This document shows positions 27,327-35,922 of a stretch of 64,000 nt of DNA, piece after piece (positions within the stretch are counted from its first letter, which is position 1; the number at the start of each line of letters is the position of its first letter). Where the stretch lies: NCBI RefSeq assembly GCF_013449735.1, contig NZ_JACBNY010000002.1, forward strand, positions 120,285 through 184,284, read 5' to 3'. The notes beneath the pieces are model-generated. The model ran no database searches. It saw only the letters and a program-made list of their open reading frames with translations, and had not been told where the DNA came from. The position numbers and the translations under genes were made by a program. The DNA is from Pseudolactococcus laudensis (lineage in GTDB: Bacteria > Bacillota > Bacilli > Lactobacillales > Streptococcaceae).

Positions 27327-27836
27327 ATGCTAGACAATAAAAGAACCTTGGAAACGACGCAAAACGCTATTTTTCAAAATGGGAATAAATTGAAAGAAAT
27401 ATGTCAGGAATGCTATAGCGAACATAAACGGATAACACCGTTATTAAATCCGTTAGATTGTTTACACAACCATGTCCAATATATTTGTGGTACTTGTGGG
27501 CGCTGTATTTGTATCAATCCTGATGAGAAACGAGGGATTCAAAGGTGGCATTTTCCTTTTAAGTCTTTGGATATTGCCAAACTTTATTTGAGAACTGCGG
27601 ATTATACGGTTAAAAAAAGTTGTGGCATCTATGAGATTAAAAGTGTGACGGGCAGGGTATCCTATAAAATTTTCGTAGATATTGAGGCATTATTACTTTA
27701 TTTGAAGCAGAATACAAATAAACGATGTCTAACAATGGTTCCTTTATTTATAAAGGATGACTATAGAGAATACCCGGATACAGAAGTTAAAAAATTGACC
27801 TCTAAGGAAATTGAGGTATATCTGTCCGAACGATAA
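27327..27836 (+). CDS. Hypothetical Cys-rich protein after comGG
   Basis: This 169-aa protein is not one I recognise. It contains C-x2-C (ICQECY), a DCLHNH stretch and CGTCGRCICI, giving at least six Cys and two His in the first 70 residues, which looks like a zinc-binding unit. The second half is basic and charged (KKLTSKEIEVYLSE). It starts 4 nt after comGG with no ribosome binding site, so a leaderless mRNA or coupling is required. Confidence 0.65.
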   Translation: MLDNKRTLETTQNAIFQNGNKLKEICQECYSEHKRITPLLNPLDCLHNHVQYICGTCGRCICINPDEKRGIQRWHFPFKSLDIAKLYLRTADYTVKKSCGIYEIKSVTGRVSYKIFVDIEALLLYLKQNTNKRCLTMVPLFIKDDYREYPDTEVKKLTSKEIEVYLSER

Positions 27837-27966
27837 TAGGAGAGATTATCTCTGAGATACGTTATGGATTATTGTATTTGGGATGAGTAGCGAATGTTCG
27901 TCAAACAAAATAATAAAGCTTACTTTCAGTGGTTTTATGAGGTAATTTGGACTGCTGAACATGGCA

Positions 27967-27975
27967 TGGTATAAT
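27967..27975 (+). promoter_or_regulatory. Extended -10 promoter of ispE
   Basis: TGGTATAAT ends 6 nt before the ispE ATG at 27982, and no binding site is seen. Confidence 0.6.
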
Positions 27976-27981
27976 AGAAAC

Positions 27982-28833
27982 ATGGAAATTACAGAAAAAG
28001 CACCAGCTAAGATTAATCTTGGCTTGGACGTTCTAGGCAAGCGCGCTGATGGTTATCATGAGCTAGATATGATTATGACTAGTGTTGATTTGTCGGACCG
28101 CATTACAGTACGAGAACTTGAGAATGAACAGGTGATTCGATTACAGTCTAACTCTAGTTTTGTCCCTCTTAACAAAAAAAATCACGCCTATAAAGCAGCC
28201 ATGGTTATGAAAAAGACTTTCGGTATTAAAAAAGGTGTCGAGATTTATATTGATAAAAAAACGCCAGTTGCTGCAGGACTAGCGGGTGGGTCATCGGATG
28301 CGGCGGCGACTTTGCGTGCCCTCAACCAACTTTGGCAGCTTAATTTAACGACGCAAGAGTTGGCAAAATTAGGGGAGCAGATAGGCTCAGATGTTCCGTA
28401 TTGTGTGTATGGTCAAACGGCGCGCGTGACTGGACGAGGTGAACATGTCCGACCAATTGATAATCCGAAAAAATTCTGGGTGATTCTTGTGAAACCGTCA
28501 TTTGGCGTTTCAACACCTGAAATTTTTCGTCATGTCAAGATGGATAAAATTCAGCATCCAGATATTGACGCTTTAGAAGATGCAGTCGTCAATTCTGATT
28601 TTGATGCCCTACTTCAAAATCTTGGTAATGCATTAGAGGCTGTCACATTAGCTAAACATCCCTTGATTTCTAAAATTAAGGAGCGGTTATTGGCGAGTGG
28701 CGCAGATGGTGTTTTAATGAGTGGAAGTGGGCCAACTGTTTTTGCGCTTTGTCAACAAGAGAAAAAAGCGCAACGTATTTGTAACAGTATTAAGGGGTTT
28801 TGTGACGAAGTTTACCTAGTGAGGATGCTTTAG
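27982..28833 (+). CDS. ispE: 4-diphosphocytidyl-2-C-methyl-D-erythritol kinase
   Basis: This 283-aa GHMP kinase has APAKINLGLDVLGKRADGYHE at the N-terminus, the ATP loop PVAAGLAGGSSDAAATLRAL and C-terminal MSGSGPTVFAL. IspE phosphorylates CDP-methylerythritol in the MEP pathway. Lactococci mainly use mevalonate, so an isolated ispE is a known oddity in this group and its role there is unclear. The ATG at 27982 is chosen over 27961 because the -10 box lies between them. Confidence 0.9.
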   Translation: MEITEKAPAKINLGLDVLGKRADGYHELDMIMTSVDLSDRITVRELENEQVIRLQSNSSFVPLNKKNHAYKAAMVMKKTFGIKKGVEIYIDKKTPVAAGLAGGSSDAAATLRALNQLWQLNLTTQELAKLGEQIGSDVPYCVYGQTARVTGRGEHVRPIDNPKKFWVILVKPSFGVSTPEIFRHVKMDKIQHPDIDALEDAVVNSDFDALLQNLGNALEAVTLAKHPLISKIKERLLASGADGVLMSGSGPTVFALCQQEKKAQRICNSIKGFCDEVYLVRML

Positions 28834-28838
28834 AATAA

Positions 28839-28911
28839 GGTATCGTCAGGATTCTAGACAGGTCATTAGGTGTTTTATCTGCAAAAGTTGCATCAAACTG
28901 ATGACGATACC
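28839..28911 (+). other. 10-bp perfect inverted repeat before the transaminase gene
   Basis: GGTATCGTCA (28839-28848) is repeated in reverse complement at 28902-28911, 1 nt before AAAGGAG of the next gene. The 53-nt loop is otherwise plain. It could form an RNA stem touching the binding site. Confidence 0.55.
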
Positions 28912-28928
28912 AAAGGAGCGCGTTAAAA

Positions 28929-29777
28929 ATGGAAGATTTAGCTTACTACAATGGAAAAATCACGCGCTTATCAGAAATGATGGTGCCGTTTAATGATCGC
29001 TCGCATTTTTTCGGTGATGGTGTTTATGATGCCAGTGTTGCGAGAAATGGGATTATCTTTAAACTAGAGGACCATATAGAGCGCTTTTTCAATAGCATGG
29101 CACTAATTGACATTCAACCTGATTTTACAAAAGACGAATTAAGAGAACTGTTACAAGATTTGTGCCAAAAGTTAAAAACAGGCGATCTGTTTGTCTATTT
29201 TCAGGTCAGTCGTGGTACAGCCGTCAGAAATCATAGCTATACTCAAACAATTAAACCCAACTTAGCCATTTATATGATACCTTGGACAGGCGATTTTTCT
29301 GGAGGTCATCGTCTCAAGCTGATGACCGTGCCAGATCACCGATTTGAGTTTTGTCACATTAAGACACTTAATCTGTTGCCTAATGTCCTAGCCAGTCAAT
29401 CCGCGACAGCTCAAGGATTAGATGAAGTAGTTTATCATCGAGAGCAGCGCGTGACAGAGTGTGCTCATAGTAACATCAGCATCTTGACAAATGGTGTTTT
29501 CCAAACGGCGCCGCTTGATCATTGGATTTTACCAGGAATTGCGAGAAAGTATTTATTATTAGCCAGTCAATCGCTTGGTTTCGGTATTTCGGAAAAACCA
29601 TTTACCATTGAAGAAATGCTAGCAGCGGACGAAATTATCGTGTCAAGTTCGGGTGCGCTTTGTGCACCAGTCTCAGAAATTGATGGACGTGCCGTAGGCG
29701 GTAGAGATTCTGAAAGATTGCAGCAACTGCAAACTAAAATTTATCAAGATTTTTTCAAGGAAACAGATATCGACTGA
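28929..29777 (+). CDS. dat: D-amino-acid (D-alanine) transaminase
   Basis: This 282-aa fold-type IV PLP enzyme has FFGDGVYDASVARNG, the PLP lysine in HIKTLNLLPNVLA, and ECAHSNISIL plus SSSGALCAPVSEIDG, as in D-alanine transaminases. It makes D-glutamate or D-alanine for peptidoglycan by exchange with 2-oxo acids. A branched-chain transaminase is less likely from length and motifs. It starts 8 nt after AAAGGAG and is ended by the hairpin at 29760. Confidence 0.88.
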   Translation: MEDLAYYNGKITRLSEMMVPFNDRSHFFGDGVYDASVARNGIIFKLEDHIERFFNSMALIDIQPDFTKDELRELLQDLCQKLKTGDLFVYFQVSRGTAVRNHSYTQTIKPNLAIYMIPWTGDFSGGHRLKLMTVPDHRFEFCHIKTLNLLPNVLASQSATAQGLDEVVYHREQRVTECAHSNISILTNGVFQTAPLDHWILPGIARKYLLLASQSLGFGISEKPFTIEEMLAADEIIVSSSGALCAPVSEIDGRAVGGRDSERLQQLQTKIYQDFFKETDID

Positions 29778-29790
29778 ATCTGTTTTTTTG
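29760..29790 (+). terminator. Terminator after dat
   Basis: AAACAGAT and ATCTGTTT pair around ATCGACTGA, overlapping the stop codon, and run into T residues. Confidence 0.8.
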
Positions 29791-29791
29791 A

Positions 29792-29819
29792 TTGACATTT
29801 TTATCTAGGATGATATACT
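29792..29819 (+). promoter_or_regulatory. Promoter of adcRCB
   Basis: TTGACA (29792-29797) and TATACT (29814-29819) are 16 bp apart with a TGN extension, a strong sigma-A promoter. Confidence 0.75.
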
Positions 29820-29830
29820 TAACTGGTAAA
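29819..29830 (+). promoter_or_regulatory. AdcR/ZitR operator
   Basis: TTAACTGGTAAA matches 11 of 12 positions of the AdcR box TTAACYRGTTAA. It sits just after the -10 box, over the likely transcription start, and implies zinc-dependent autorepression. Confidence 0.75.
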
Positions 29831-29844
29831 GGAAATGACAAGAT

Positions 29845-30294
29845 ATGAAAAAGAAGACACAACAGGTCAGTCAACAAATCGATATGTTATTCACAAAAAT
29901 CATGCAACTTGCTGAAAATAAACAAGAAGTACTTTTGGGTAAGTGTGAGTCTGATGCTGGATTGACGAACACGCAAGAGCATATTTTGATGTTGCTCTTA
30001 CATGAAAAGTTAACCAATGCCAAACTCGCTGAAAAACTAAATATATCACCAGCAGCAGTGACCAAGGCATTAAAAAAATTACAGCAATTAAATTTAACGC
30101 ATTCGGAAAAATCATCTTCTGATGAACGGATTGTTCTCTGGAGCCTTTCCGAAACGGGTCAGCCGATTGCACAAGAACATGGTCATCATCATCAAGCTAC
30201 GCTTGCAACCTACGCTCAGATTGCTGACGCATTTTCAGAAGATGAGCAACAGACTATTGTTAAATTTCTGGAAAAATTGGAAAAGGAGTTTTAA
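29845..30294 (+). CDS. adcR: Zinc-responsive MarR-type repressor AdcR/ZitR
   Basis: This 149-aa winged-helix MarR protein represses zinc uptake when zinc is bound. The DNA-binding segment is [23 protein letters not shown] with wing SSSDERI. Candidate zinc ligands are the Cys of GKCESD, the His of NTQEHIL and the His cluster QEHGHHHQA, as in AdcR. AAAGGAA precedes the ATG. The stop overlaps the adcC start (TAATG). Confidence 0.92.
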   Translation: MKKKTQQVSQQIDMLFTKIMQLAENKQEVLLGKCESDAGLTNTQEHILMLLLHEKLTNAKLAEKLNISPAAVTKALKKLQQLNLTHSEKSSSDERIVLWSLSETGQPIAQEHGHHHQATLATYAQIADAFSEDEQQTIVKFLEKLEKEF

Positions 30295-31028
30295 TGGACT
30301 ACATCAAAGTAAACAATTTAAGCTTTGTCTACGATGCTGAACCAGTTCTGGAAAATGTTGCCTTTCGAATTAGTGCTGGTGAATTTGTTACTTTGACAGG
30401 TGAAAATGGTGCAGCTAAATCCACACTTGTCAAAGCAACCCTAGGTATTATCAAGCCGAAAACAGGTGAGATTACGATAGCCAAGCAGAATATTAAGGGT
30501 AAAAAGCTAAGAATTTCTTATCTGCCTCAACAAATCGCCAGTTTTAATGCCGGCTTTCCAAGCACGGTCAAAGAATTTGTGACAAGTGGTCGTTTTCCAC
30601 GCAATGGGTGGTTTAAACGCATCACGCAACATGATTTAGAACATGTTGAGAAATCACTGCGTTCTGTTGGCATGTGGGAACAACGTGATAAACGGATGGG
30701 CGCCTTGTCTGGTGGTCAAAAGCAACGTGTGGCCATTGCCAGAATGTTTGCGAGTGACCCGGATTTATTTATTTTGGATGAGCCAACGACAGGAATGGAT
30801 GATGTCAGTCGATCAGAATTTTATCGTTTGATGAGTCATGCTGCACACCGACACGGAAAAGCTGTTCTGATGATTACACATGATGCAGAAGATGTTAAAG
30901 CATTTTCTGATCGTAATATTCATCTGGCACGTAAGCAAAACTCGCATTGGCGCTGTTTTAGTGTTCACGAAAACACAGCTGAACAAAATAATAAAGCATT
31001 AGAAAGTAAGGAGGCAAGCGGTGTTTAG
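30294..31028 (+). CDS. adcC: Zinc ABC transporter ATP-binding protein
   Basis: This 244-aa ATPase has Walker [10 protein letters not shown] (Ala in place of the usual second Gly), signature [14 protein letters not shown] and Walker [13 protein letters not shown]. It drives zinc import with AdcB. It overlaps adcR by 1 nt and adcB by 8 nt. The family (FecCD/ABC-3-linked) also serves manganese, but the operon context points to zinc. Confidence 0.92.
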   Translation: MDYIKVNNLSFVYDAEPVLENVAFRISAGEFVTLTGENGAAKSTLVKATLGIIKPKTGEITIAKQNIKGKKLRISYLPQQIASFNAGFPSTVKEFVTSGRFPRNGWFKRITQHDLEHVEKSLRSVGMWEQRDKRMGALSGGQKQRVAIARMFASDPDLFILDEPTTGMDDVSRSEFYRLMSHAAHRHGKAVLMITHDAEDVKAFSDRNIHLARKQNSHWRCFSVHENTAEQNNKALESKEASGV

Positions 31029-31833
31029 TTTATTTCAGTACGAATTCATGCAACGTGCTTTCTTCGCTATTGTTGCCATGTCCTTATTTGCACCACTTCT
31101 AGGTGTTTTCCTCGTCTTGCGTCGCCAAAGTTTAATGAGTGATACGCTCAGCCACGTTTCTTTAGCAGGTGTTGCCTTTGGTTTATTCATCGGAATATCG
31201 CCTAACCTCTCAACTATTGTTGTTGTGATTTTAGCAGCCGTCCTCCTCGAATATCTGCGAACACTTTATCGCAACTTTTTGGAAGTAGCCACAGCTATTC
31301 TGATGAGCCTTGGTTTATCACTCGCCTTGATTTTTGCTAACACCGGCCGTGGGAAAGGTATTAACCTAGATCAATACCTCTTTGGCTCGATTGTGACAGT
31401 TTCCCAGACCCAAGTCATCTTGCTAGCGATTCTAGCAGCTGTCGTCTTAGTCGTCTTTGTCCTCTTTATGCGTCCGATGTATGTCATGACCTTTGATGAA
31501 GACACAGCTTTCGTCGACGGTCTCCCAGTTAGACTTATGTCAACTTTATTCAACGTTGTGACAGGAGTTGCCATTGCCCTGATGATTCCAGTTGCAGGTG
31601 CCCTCTTAGTTTCAGCCATTATGGTCATGCCAGCATCTATCGCCATGCGAGTCGGGCTAACCTTTAAACGAGTTCTAGCGCTCTCAGTCATCATCGGTTT
31701 CATCGGCATGCTAGCGGGGTTAGTCATTTCTTATGAGAGTGGCGCGCCAGCCAGCGCCACAATTACCCTTGTTTTTGTCTTCGCCTTTATCCTGACGCTA
31801 GGCGCAAGTAAACTTAAGACAATGCTCAAATAA
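31021..31833 (+). CDS. adcB: Zinc ABC transporter permease
   Basis: This 270-aa ABC-3 family permease starts at GTG, 5 nt after AAGGAGG. It has about eight hydrophobic segments, including [20 protein letters not shown], the family's conserved cytoplasmic loop, and [18 protein letters not shown]. No adcA/zitS substrate-binding gene is adjacent; the next gene is on the other strand, so the binding protein must be encoded elsewhere. Confidence 0.92.
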   Translation: MFSLFQYEFMQRAFFAIVAMSLFAPLLGVFLVLRRQSLMSDTLSHVSLAGVAFGLFIGISPNLSTIVVVILAAVLLEYLRTLYRNFLEVATAILMSLGLSLALIFANTGRGKGINLDQYLFGSIVTVSQTQVILLAILAAVVLVVFVLFMRPMYVMTFDEDTAFVDGLPVRLMSTLFNVVTGVAIALMIPVAGALLVSAIMVMPASIAMRVGLTFKRVLALSVIIGFIGMLAGLVISYESGAPASATITLVFVFAFILTLGASKLKTMLK

Positions 31834-31866
31834 AAAATCGTTACAGCTCAGTCTGTAGCGATTTTT
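31833..31866. terminator. Bidirectional terminator between adcB and the pseudouridine synthase gene
   Basis: AAAAATCGTTACAG pairs with CTGTAGCGATTTTT around CTCAGT. It overlaps the last codons of the minus-strand gene. Confidence 0.85.
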
Positions 31867-32729
31867 CTCATGACGCGCTCAAACGACTCAGAAACTGCCG
31901 TAACGCGGATTTTTTCTTTGGTAAATGGTTGACTGAGCTCAAGATGTTTCGCGTGTAACATTAAACGTGAGGCTTTGTGGCCTCTGTAAACAGTATCGCC
32001 TAAAATTGCATGTCCTAGACTGCTGAGATGTACGCGAATTTGGTGCGTCCGTCCTGTTTCAAGCTGACACTGAACCAAAGTATCACCTGCAAAACGTTTC
32101 AAAACATGAATATGCGTCACCGCACGCTGCCCACCTCGTGCTACCACCACTCGCCGTTTTTTATCATGGCGATCAGTTCCGATAGCTTGATTAATCGTCA
32201 ACTTATCTTGCGTGAACTGTCCTGCACACAAGGCTTGATAGGTGCGATGAATCTGTCTATCATGCAACATTTGATCTAAAATAGGTAGCACAAAAGGATT
32301 TTTGGCAAACAAAACGGCGCCAGAAGTTTCAAAGTCTAAACGGTGAACGACATAAACGATTTGTCCGCAAGCCGCTGCAATATGATTTTGTAAGGCGATT
32401 TCAGAGGTGCCATTACCATGAGTTTTCATATATTCTGGTTTATTAACAATGACGAGATGGTCATCTTCGTATAAAATCAAGGATTCACCTAGTTGTTTGT
32501 CACCAAAAACCAACTTTTTATCGGGGAAGTCTGTCGTATCAAACAGAACAGTGATTTGATCACCTCCACTGACTAGATCAGAAAATTTGGCGACATCATC
32601 ATTAATTAGGACATGCTGCTTAGTTCTCAAAAGATGTCGTTGTTTTTTGGGCACAAGCCATTCGGTCGTTAAAAGTTCTGCCACAGTCATCTTCTTTAAG
32701 GTGGTGGGGAGTTTTATCGTGAATTTCAT
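31848..32729 (-). CDS. RluA-family 23S/tRNA pseudouridine synthase
   Basis: This 293-aa enzyme has the catalytic HRLDFETSG (Asp attacks the uridine ring), LIVNKPEYMKTHG upstream and RTHQIRVHLSSLGHAILGD downstream. An N-terminal S4-like segment (VPKKQRHLLRTKQHVLIND) is partly recognisable. The target uridine is not predictable. It is divergent from the following PBP region and probably transcribed alone. Confidence 0.9.
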   Translation of the reverse strand: MKFTIKLPTTLKKMTVAELLTTEWLVPKKQRHLLRTKQHVLINDDVAKFSDLVSGGDQITVLFDTTDFPDKKLVFGDKQLGESLILYEDDHLVIVNKPEYMKTHGNGTSEIALQNHIAAACGQIVYVVHRLDFETSGAVLFAKNPFVLPILDQMLHDRQIHRTYQALCAGQFTQDKLTINQAIGTDRHDKKRRVVVARGGQRAVTHIHVLKRFAGDTLVQCQLETGRTHQIRVHLSSLGHAILGDTVYRGHKASRLMLHAKHLELSQPFTKEKIRVTAVSESFERVMRKIATD

Positions 32730-32836
32730 GTAGCTATTATACCAAAAATATGCTATTCTATTTTAAAATAACTCATTAAATTTGGTATCGGACTTAAATT
32801 GTTTTGCTTGATTAAATACAAAAAGGAGTGAATTCT

Positions 32837-33178
32837 GTGCATCTCTTAAAAATTAGTAACCTCGGTTTATCTTTTCTCTTAGAGCTCTACGCTCTTTTTG
32901 TTTCAGGATATTGGGGATTGACACTCAAAGTTGATAAGCCTTTAAAGTTTATGTTTGGCCTATCAATGCCGATTGTACTAATGATTTTATGGGGGATTCT
33001 TTGTGCGCCTTCGTCGGTTTATCGACTATCGGGTTTTAAATTGATTGCATTAAAGGTGCTGATATTTGGTGGTATCACTTTATTATTAGTCAGTATGGAT
33101 TACCCGAAGCAGGCTGTCATTTTTGCTGTACTTGTTGTGATAAATCTGTTAGTTAGTTCCTATTTCAAAACGCTATAA
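32837..33178 (+). CDS. YrdB/DUF2568 membrane protein
   Basis: This 113-aa protein with four hydrophobic segments contains LSFLLELYALFVSGYWGLTL, the DUF2568 opening. GTG 32837 is preferred over GTG 32828 because AAAGGAG (32822-32828) is then 8 nt away. The function is unknown. Confidence 0.75.
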   Translation: MHLLKISNLGLSFLLELYALFVSGYWGLTLKVDKPLKFMFGLSMPIVLMILWGILCAPSSVYRLSGFKLIALKVLIFGGITLLLVSMDYPKQAVIFAVLVVINLLVSSYFKTL

Positions 33179-33241
33179 TCAAACCAGTAATGATAGCTAT
33201 ATCACCACTAACACTAACTTTAAGGTGCTTTGACTAAAATA

Positions 33242-33250
33242 TGGTAGAAT
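33242..33250 (+). promoter_or_regulatory. Extended -10 promoter of the class A PBP gene
   Basis: TGGTAGAAT ends 6 nt before ATG 33257, and no binding site precedes the ATG. Confidence 0.55.
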
Positions 33251-33256
33251 AAGATT

Positions 33257-35404
33257 ATGACAGAAAACGAAGTAAAAAAATCAAGTTTAAGTCGATCGCG
33301 AAAAAATGTTGATCCTGAATTAGACAGGAAAGTAAAAACAAAAAAACGACAAATTATTCCTGCGCCGATTAAGCGTTTTTGGAAACGGTATAATCTGACC
33401 AAAATCACAATTGCTTTGGTCCTTTTCTTGGTGCTATCTATTGCTAGTTACCTTCTTTTTCTAGCCAAAACAGCCGATGTCGAAACGCTCAAGCAATCGA
33501 TGGAAGCACGGACGGAAATTATTGATAAAAACGGGCAATCTGCAGGTGCCATGTACGGTCAAAAAGGGACAACGGTCAAATTTGATGAGATTTCAGATAA
33601 TCTCAAAAATGCCGTCATTGCAACAGAGGATCGATCTTTTTATGATAATAATGGGATTAACTTTAAGCGAACGCTTTTAGCAGTTGTAACACTAGGAAAA
33701 TTTGGTGGTGGTTCAACGATTACCCAACAGTTAGCTAAAAATGCTTACCTAACTCAGAAACAAACCGTCGATCGTAAGGCTAAGGAATTATTCCTAGCCC
33801 TTGAAATTAATAAAAAGTACGATAAAAAAGATATTTTAACCATGTACCTGAATAATTCTTATTTTGGTAATGGGATATGGGGAATTCAGGACGCGAGTCT
33901 TAAATACTATGGTAAGTCAGCTAAAGATTTGTCAGTAGAAGAGGCGGCGACGCTTGCTGGGATTCTCAAGTGGCCGGAAGTCTATAATCCTCTGTATAAG
34001 GAAGGTAAGTTTGCTAAAGATCGTAGGGATACGGTCTTGCAAAATATGGTTAATGCAGGATATATTAAGCAAGCAGATGCTGAGGCAAGCATGCAAATCG
34101 GGATTACGAGTAATCTGGCAGATGCTTATGTCGGTAAAGATGATGACTATAATTATCCGAGTTATTTCGATGCGGTGATTCAGGAAGCGATCAATGTTTA
34201 TGGACTTACTGAACATGATATTTTAAATAATGGCTACAAAATATATACTGGTTTGGATCAGAATATGCAGACAGGAATGCAGACGACTTATGCAAATACC
34301 TACCAGTTTCCAGTCGCTGCAGATGGTGTCAGTGCCCAGTCTGCATCGGTTGCAATTAACCCGAGCACAGGAGAAGTGGAAGCGCTGATTGGACGGGTGC
34401 CAACAACGGATAATAATAGTTTCCGTGGTTTTAACTTTGCGACGCAATCTGGTCGAAGTCCTGGTTCAACGATTAAACCTTTAGTTGTCTATACGCCAGC
34501 GATTGAGGCAGGATGGTCAATTAATAAGATGGTTCGTGATGAGCCGATGAATTATGATGGTTGGCAACCGCTCAATGCGGATAGACAATGGCATGGCGAT
34601 ATGCCGATGTATCAAGCGCTTGCTAATTCTTATAACATTCCAGCGATTAATACTTTCAAAGCTATTGGCATTAAAACTGGTATTGCTAAAGGTAAACAAT
34701 TTGGTCTTAATTTGACGGATAAAAATGATACGTTAACAACAGCGCTTGGTGCGGGTGTCGAGACAAATCCATGGCAGATGGCACAAGCCTATGCGACGTT
34801 TGCAAATGATGGCATTATGAATGAGGCACATCTAATTAAGAAAATCGTCAGCGCATCTGGTACGACTATCGCAACTGCAAAAGTGAAATCAACGCGAGTG
34901 ATTGATAGCCAAACGGCACAAAAGATGACTTCGATGATGTTAGGTACCTATACAAATGGTACAGGGATTTATGCAGCACCATACGGCTATACCTTGGCAG
35001 GAAAAACCGGAACGAATGAAGATATTGACCAATGGGTTATCGGTTATACGCCTGATGTTGTGATGACGCTTTGGCTAGGCTATGAAAATCCTGAGAGTGA
35101 GTTACATCGCTTGGATGATACGTCTGCAGGAACGGCCTCAGAAATATTCAGAACGATGGCGAGTACTATTTTACCTTATACGAATAATACGCAGTTCAAG
35201 GAAGAAAATGCTTATAGTTTAGCAGGGTTAAACCCTGTTTCAACAGTAGCAGAAGATCCAGCTACCAGTGACGTTGTTGAGGATGCCAAGAATAAAGCCA
35301 AGGATATCACAGACAAAGCCAAATCTTTTACAGATAAAGCTGGCGAAAAAGCCAAAGAAGTTGGTGATAGCATCTGGGACCGTGTCAAGTCTTGGTTTGA
35401 CTAA
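33257..35404 (+). CDS. Class A penicillin-binding protein (PBP1B/PBP2a type)
   Basis: This 715-aa bifunctional peptidoglycan synthase has a basic cytoplasmic N-terminus, a membrane anchor (about 52-72), a GT51 glycosyltransferase domain (ATEDRSFYDNNGI, GGSTITQQLAKN, with catalytic Glu) and a transpeptidase domain with SxxK (STIK in GRSPGSTIKP), SxN (NSYNIP) and KTG (AGKTGTNED). The last about 50 residues are a Lys-rich helical tail (KAKDITDKAKSF..). It acts on the outer face of the membrane. The start has no binding site but a -10 box 6 nt upstream. Confidence 0.95.
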   Translation: MTENEVKKSSLSRSRKNVDPELDRKVKTKKRQIIPAPIKRFWKRYNLTKITIALVLFLVLSIASYLLFLAKTADVETLKQSMEARTEIIDKNGQSAGAMYGQKGTTVKFDEISDNLKNAVIATEDRSFYDNNGINFKRTLLAVVTLGKFGGGSTITQQLAKNAYLTQKQTVDRKAKELFLALEINKKYDKKDILTMYLNNSYFGNGIWGIQDASLKYYGKSAKDLSVEEAATLAGILKWPEVYNPLYKEGKFAKDRRDTVLQNMVNAGYIKQADAEASMQIGITSNLADAYVGKDDDYNYPSYFDAVIQEAINVYGLTEHDILNNGYKIYTGLDQNMQTGMQTTYANTYQFPVAADGVSAQSASVAINPSTGEVEALIGRVPTTDNNSFRGFNFATQSGRSPGSTIKPLVVYTPAIEAGWSINKMVRDEPMNYDGWQPLNADRQWHGDMPMYQALANSYNIPAINTFKAIGIKTGIAKGKQFGLNLTDKNDTLTTALGAGVETNPWQMAQAYATFANDGIMNEAHLIKKIVSASGTTIATAKVKSTRVIDSQTAQKMTSMMLGTYTNGTGIYAAPYGYTLAGKTGTNEDIDQWVIGYTPDVVMTLWLGYENPESELHRLDDTSAGTASEIFRTMASTILPYTNNTQFKEENAYSLAGLNPVSTVAEDPATSDVVEDAKNKAKDITDKAKSFTDKAGEKAKEVGDSIWDRVKSWFD

Positions 35405-35416
35405 TGTATGATATTT

Positions 35417-35425
35417 TGGTAGAAT
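35417..35425 (+). promoter_or_regulatory. Extended -10 promoter of rpmG-secE
   Basis: TGGTAGAAT lies 20 nt before the rpmG ATG, and here a binding site (TGGAG) is present, so this mRNA has a normal short leader. Confidence 0.5.
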
Positions 35426-35445
35426 TATAAACTGGAGATAAATAT

Positions 35446-35595
35446 ATGATTAAAAAAGCAAGCTTAGCTTGTACGGTCTGTGGATCGCGCAACTATTCGA
35501 TAACTGTCAGCTCAAATGGACGCGATAAACGTCTTGAAGTTAATAAATTCTGCAAAACGTGTGGAAAATATACCCTGCATAAGGAGACTAGATAA
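35446..35595 (+). CDS. rpmG: Ribosomal protein L33
   Basis: This 49-aa protein reads [18 protein letters not shown].. with CxxC and a second pair ([13 protein letters not shown]), a zinc-ribbon form of L33. It precedes secE and nusG as in other Firmicutes. Its stop overlaps the secE ATG (TAATG). Confidence 0.93.
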   Translation: MIKKASLACTVCGSRNYSITVSSNGRDKRLEVNKFCKTCGKYTLHKETR

Positions 35596-35789
35596 TGTTT
35601 AAATTTATCAATTCAATTGTTGCTGAAATGCGCCTTGTTACATGGCCAACACGCTCAGAAGCAGTAAAAGATTTTGGTATGGTCATTCAATACTCAATAT
35701 TCTTCATGGTTTTCATCGTGATTTTTGACTGGCTTGTTAAAAGTGGCGTGACACAAGCTGTTAAATTATTGGTACCAATGATCAAATAA
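35595..35789 (+). CDS. secE: Preprotein translocase subunit SecE
   Basis: This 64-aa single-span SecE has the conserved amphipathic stretch EMRLVTWPTRSEAVKDF followed by one membrane helix (IFFMVFIVIFDWLV). It clamps SecY in the translocon. It is translationally coupled to rpmG. Confidence 0.94.
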   Translation: MFKFINSIVAEMRLVTWPTRSEAVKDFGMVIQYSIFFMVFIVIFDWLVKSGVTQAVKLLVPMIK

Positions 35790-35791
35790 TG

Positions 35792-35922
35792 TGGTATAAT
35801 ATTGGAAAAGGGCGAAAAGCCTTTTTCTTGTACCAAAAGGTACTCTAAATTGTCAGAAAAGGTCGCCCCATCGGTCAGGTTATAAGTGCCTAGGCACTTG
35901 TCTATTTATAAGGAGAACTATC
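35792..35922 (+). promoter_or_regulatory. nusG promoter and structured leader
   Basis: TGGTATAAT (35792-35800) is followed by three hairpins: AAAGGGC-GAAAA-GCCTTTTT at 35806-35827, which would form at the very 5' end of the mRNA and is followed by T, then GTACC..GGTAC at 35831-35844, and AAGTGCC-TA-GGCACTT at 35886-35901. The 5' hairpin could attenuate nusG or end secE readthrough. Confidence 0.55.
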
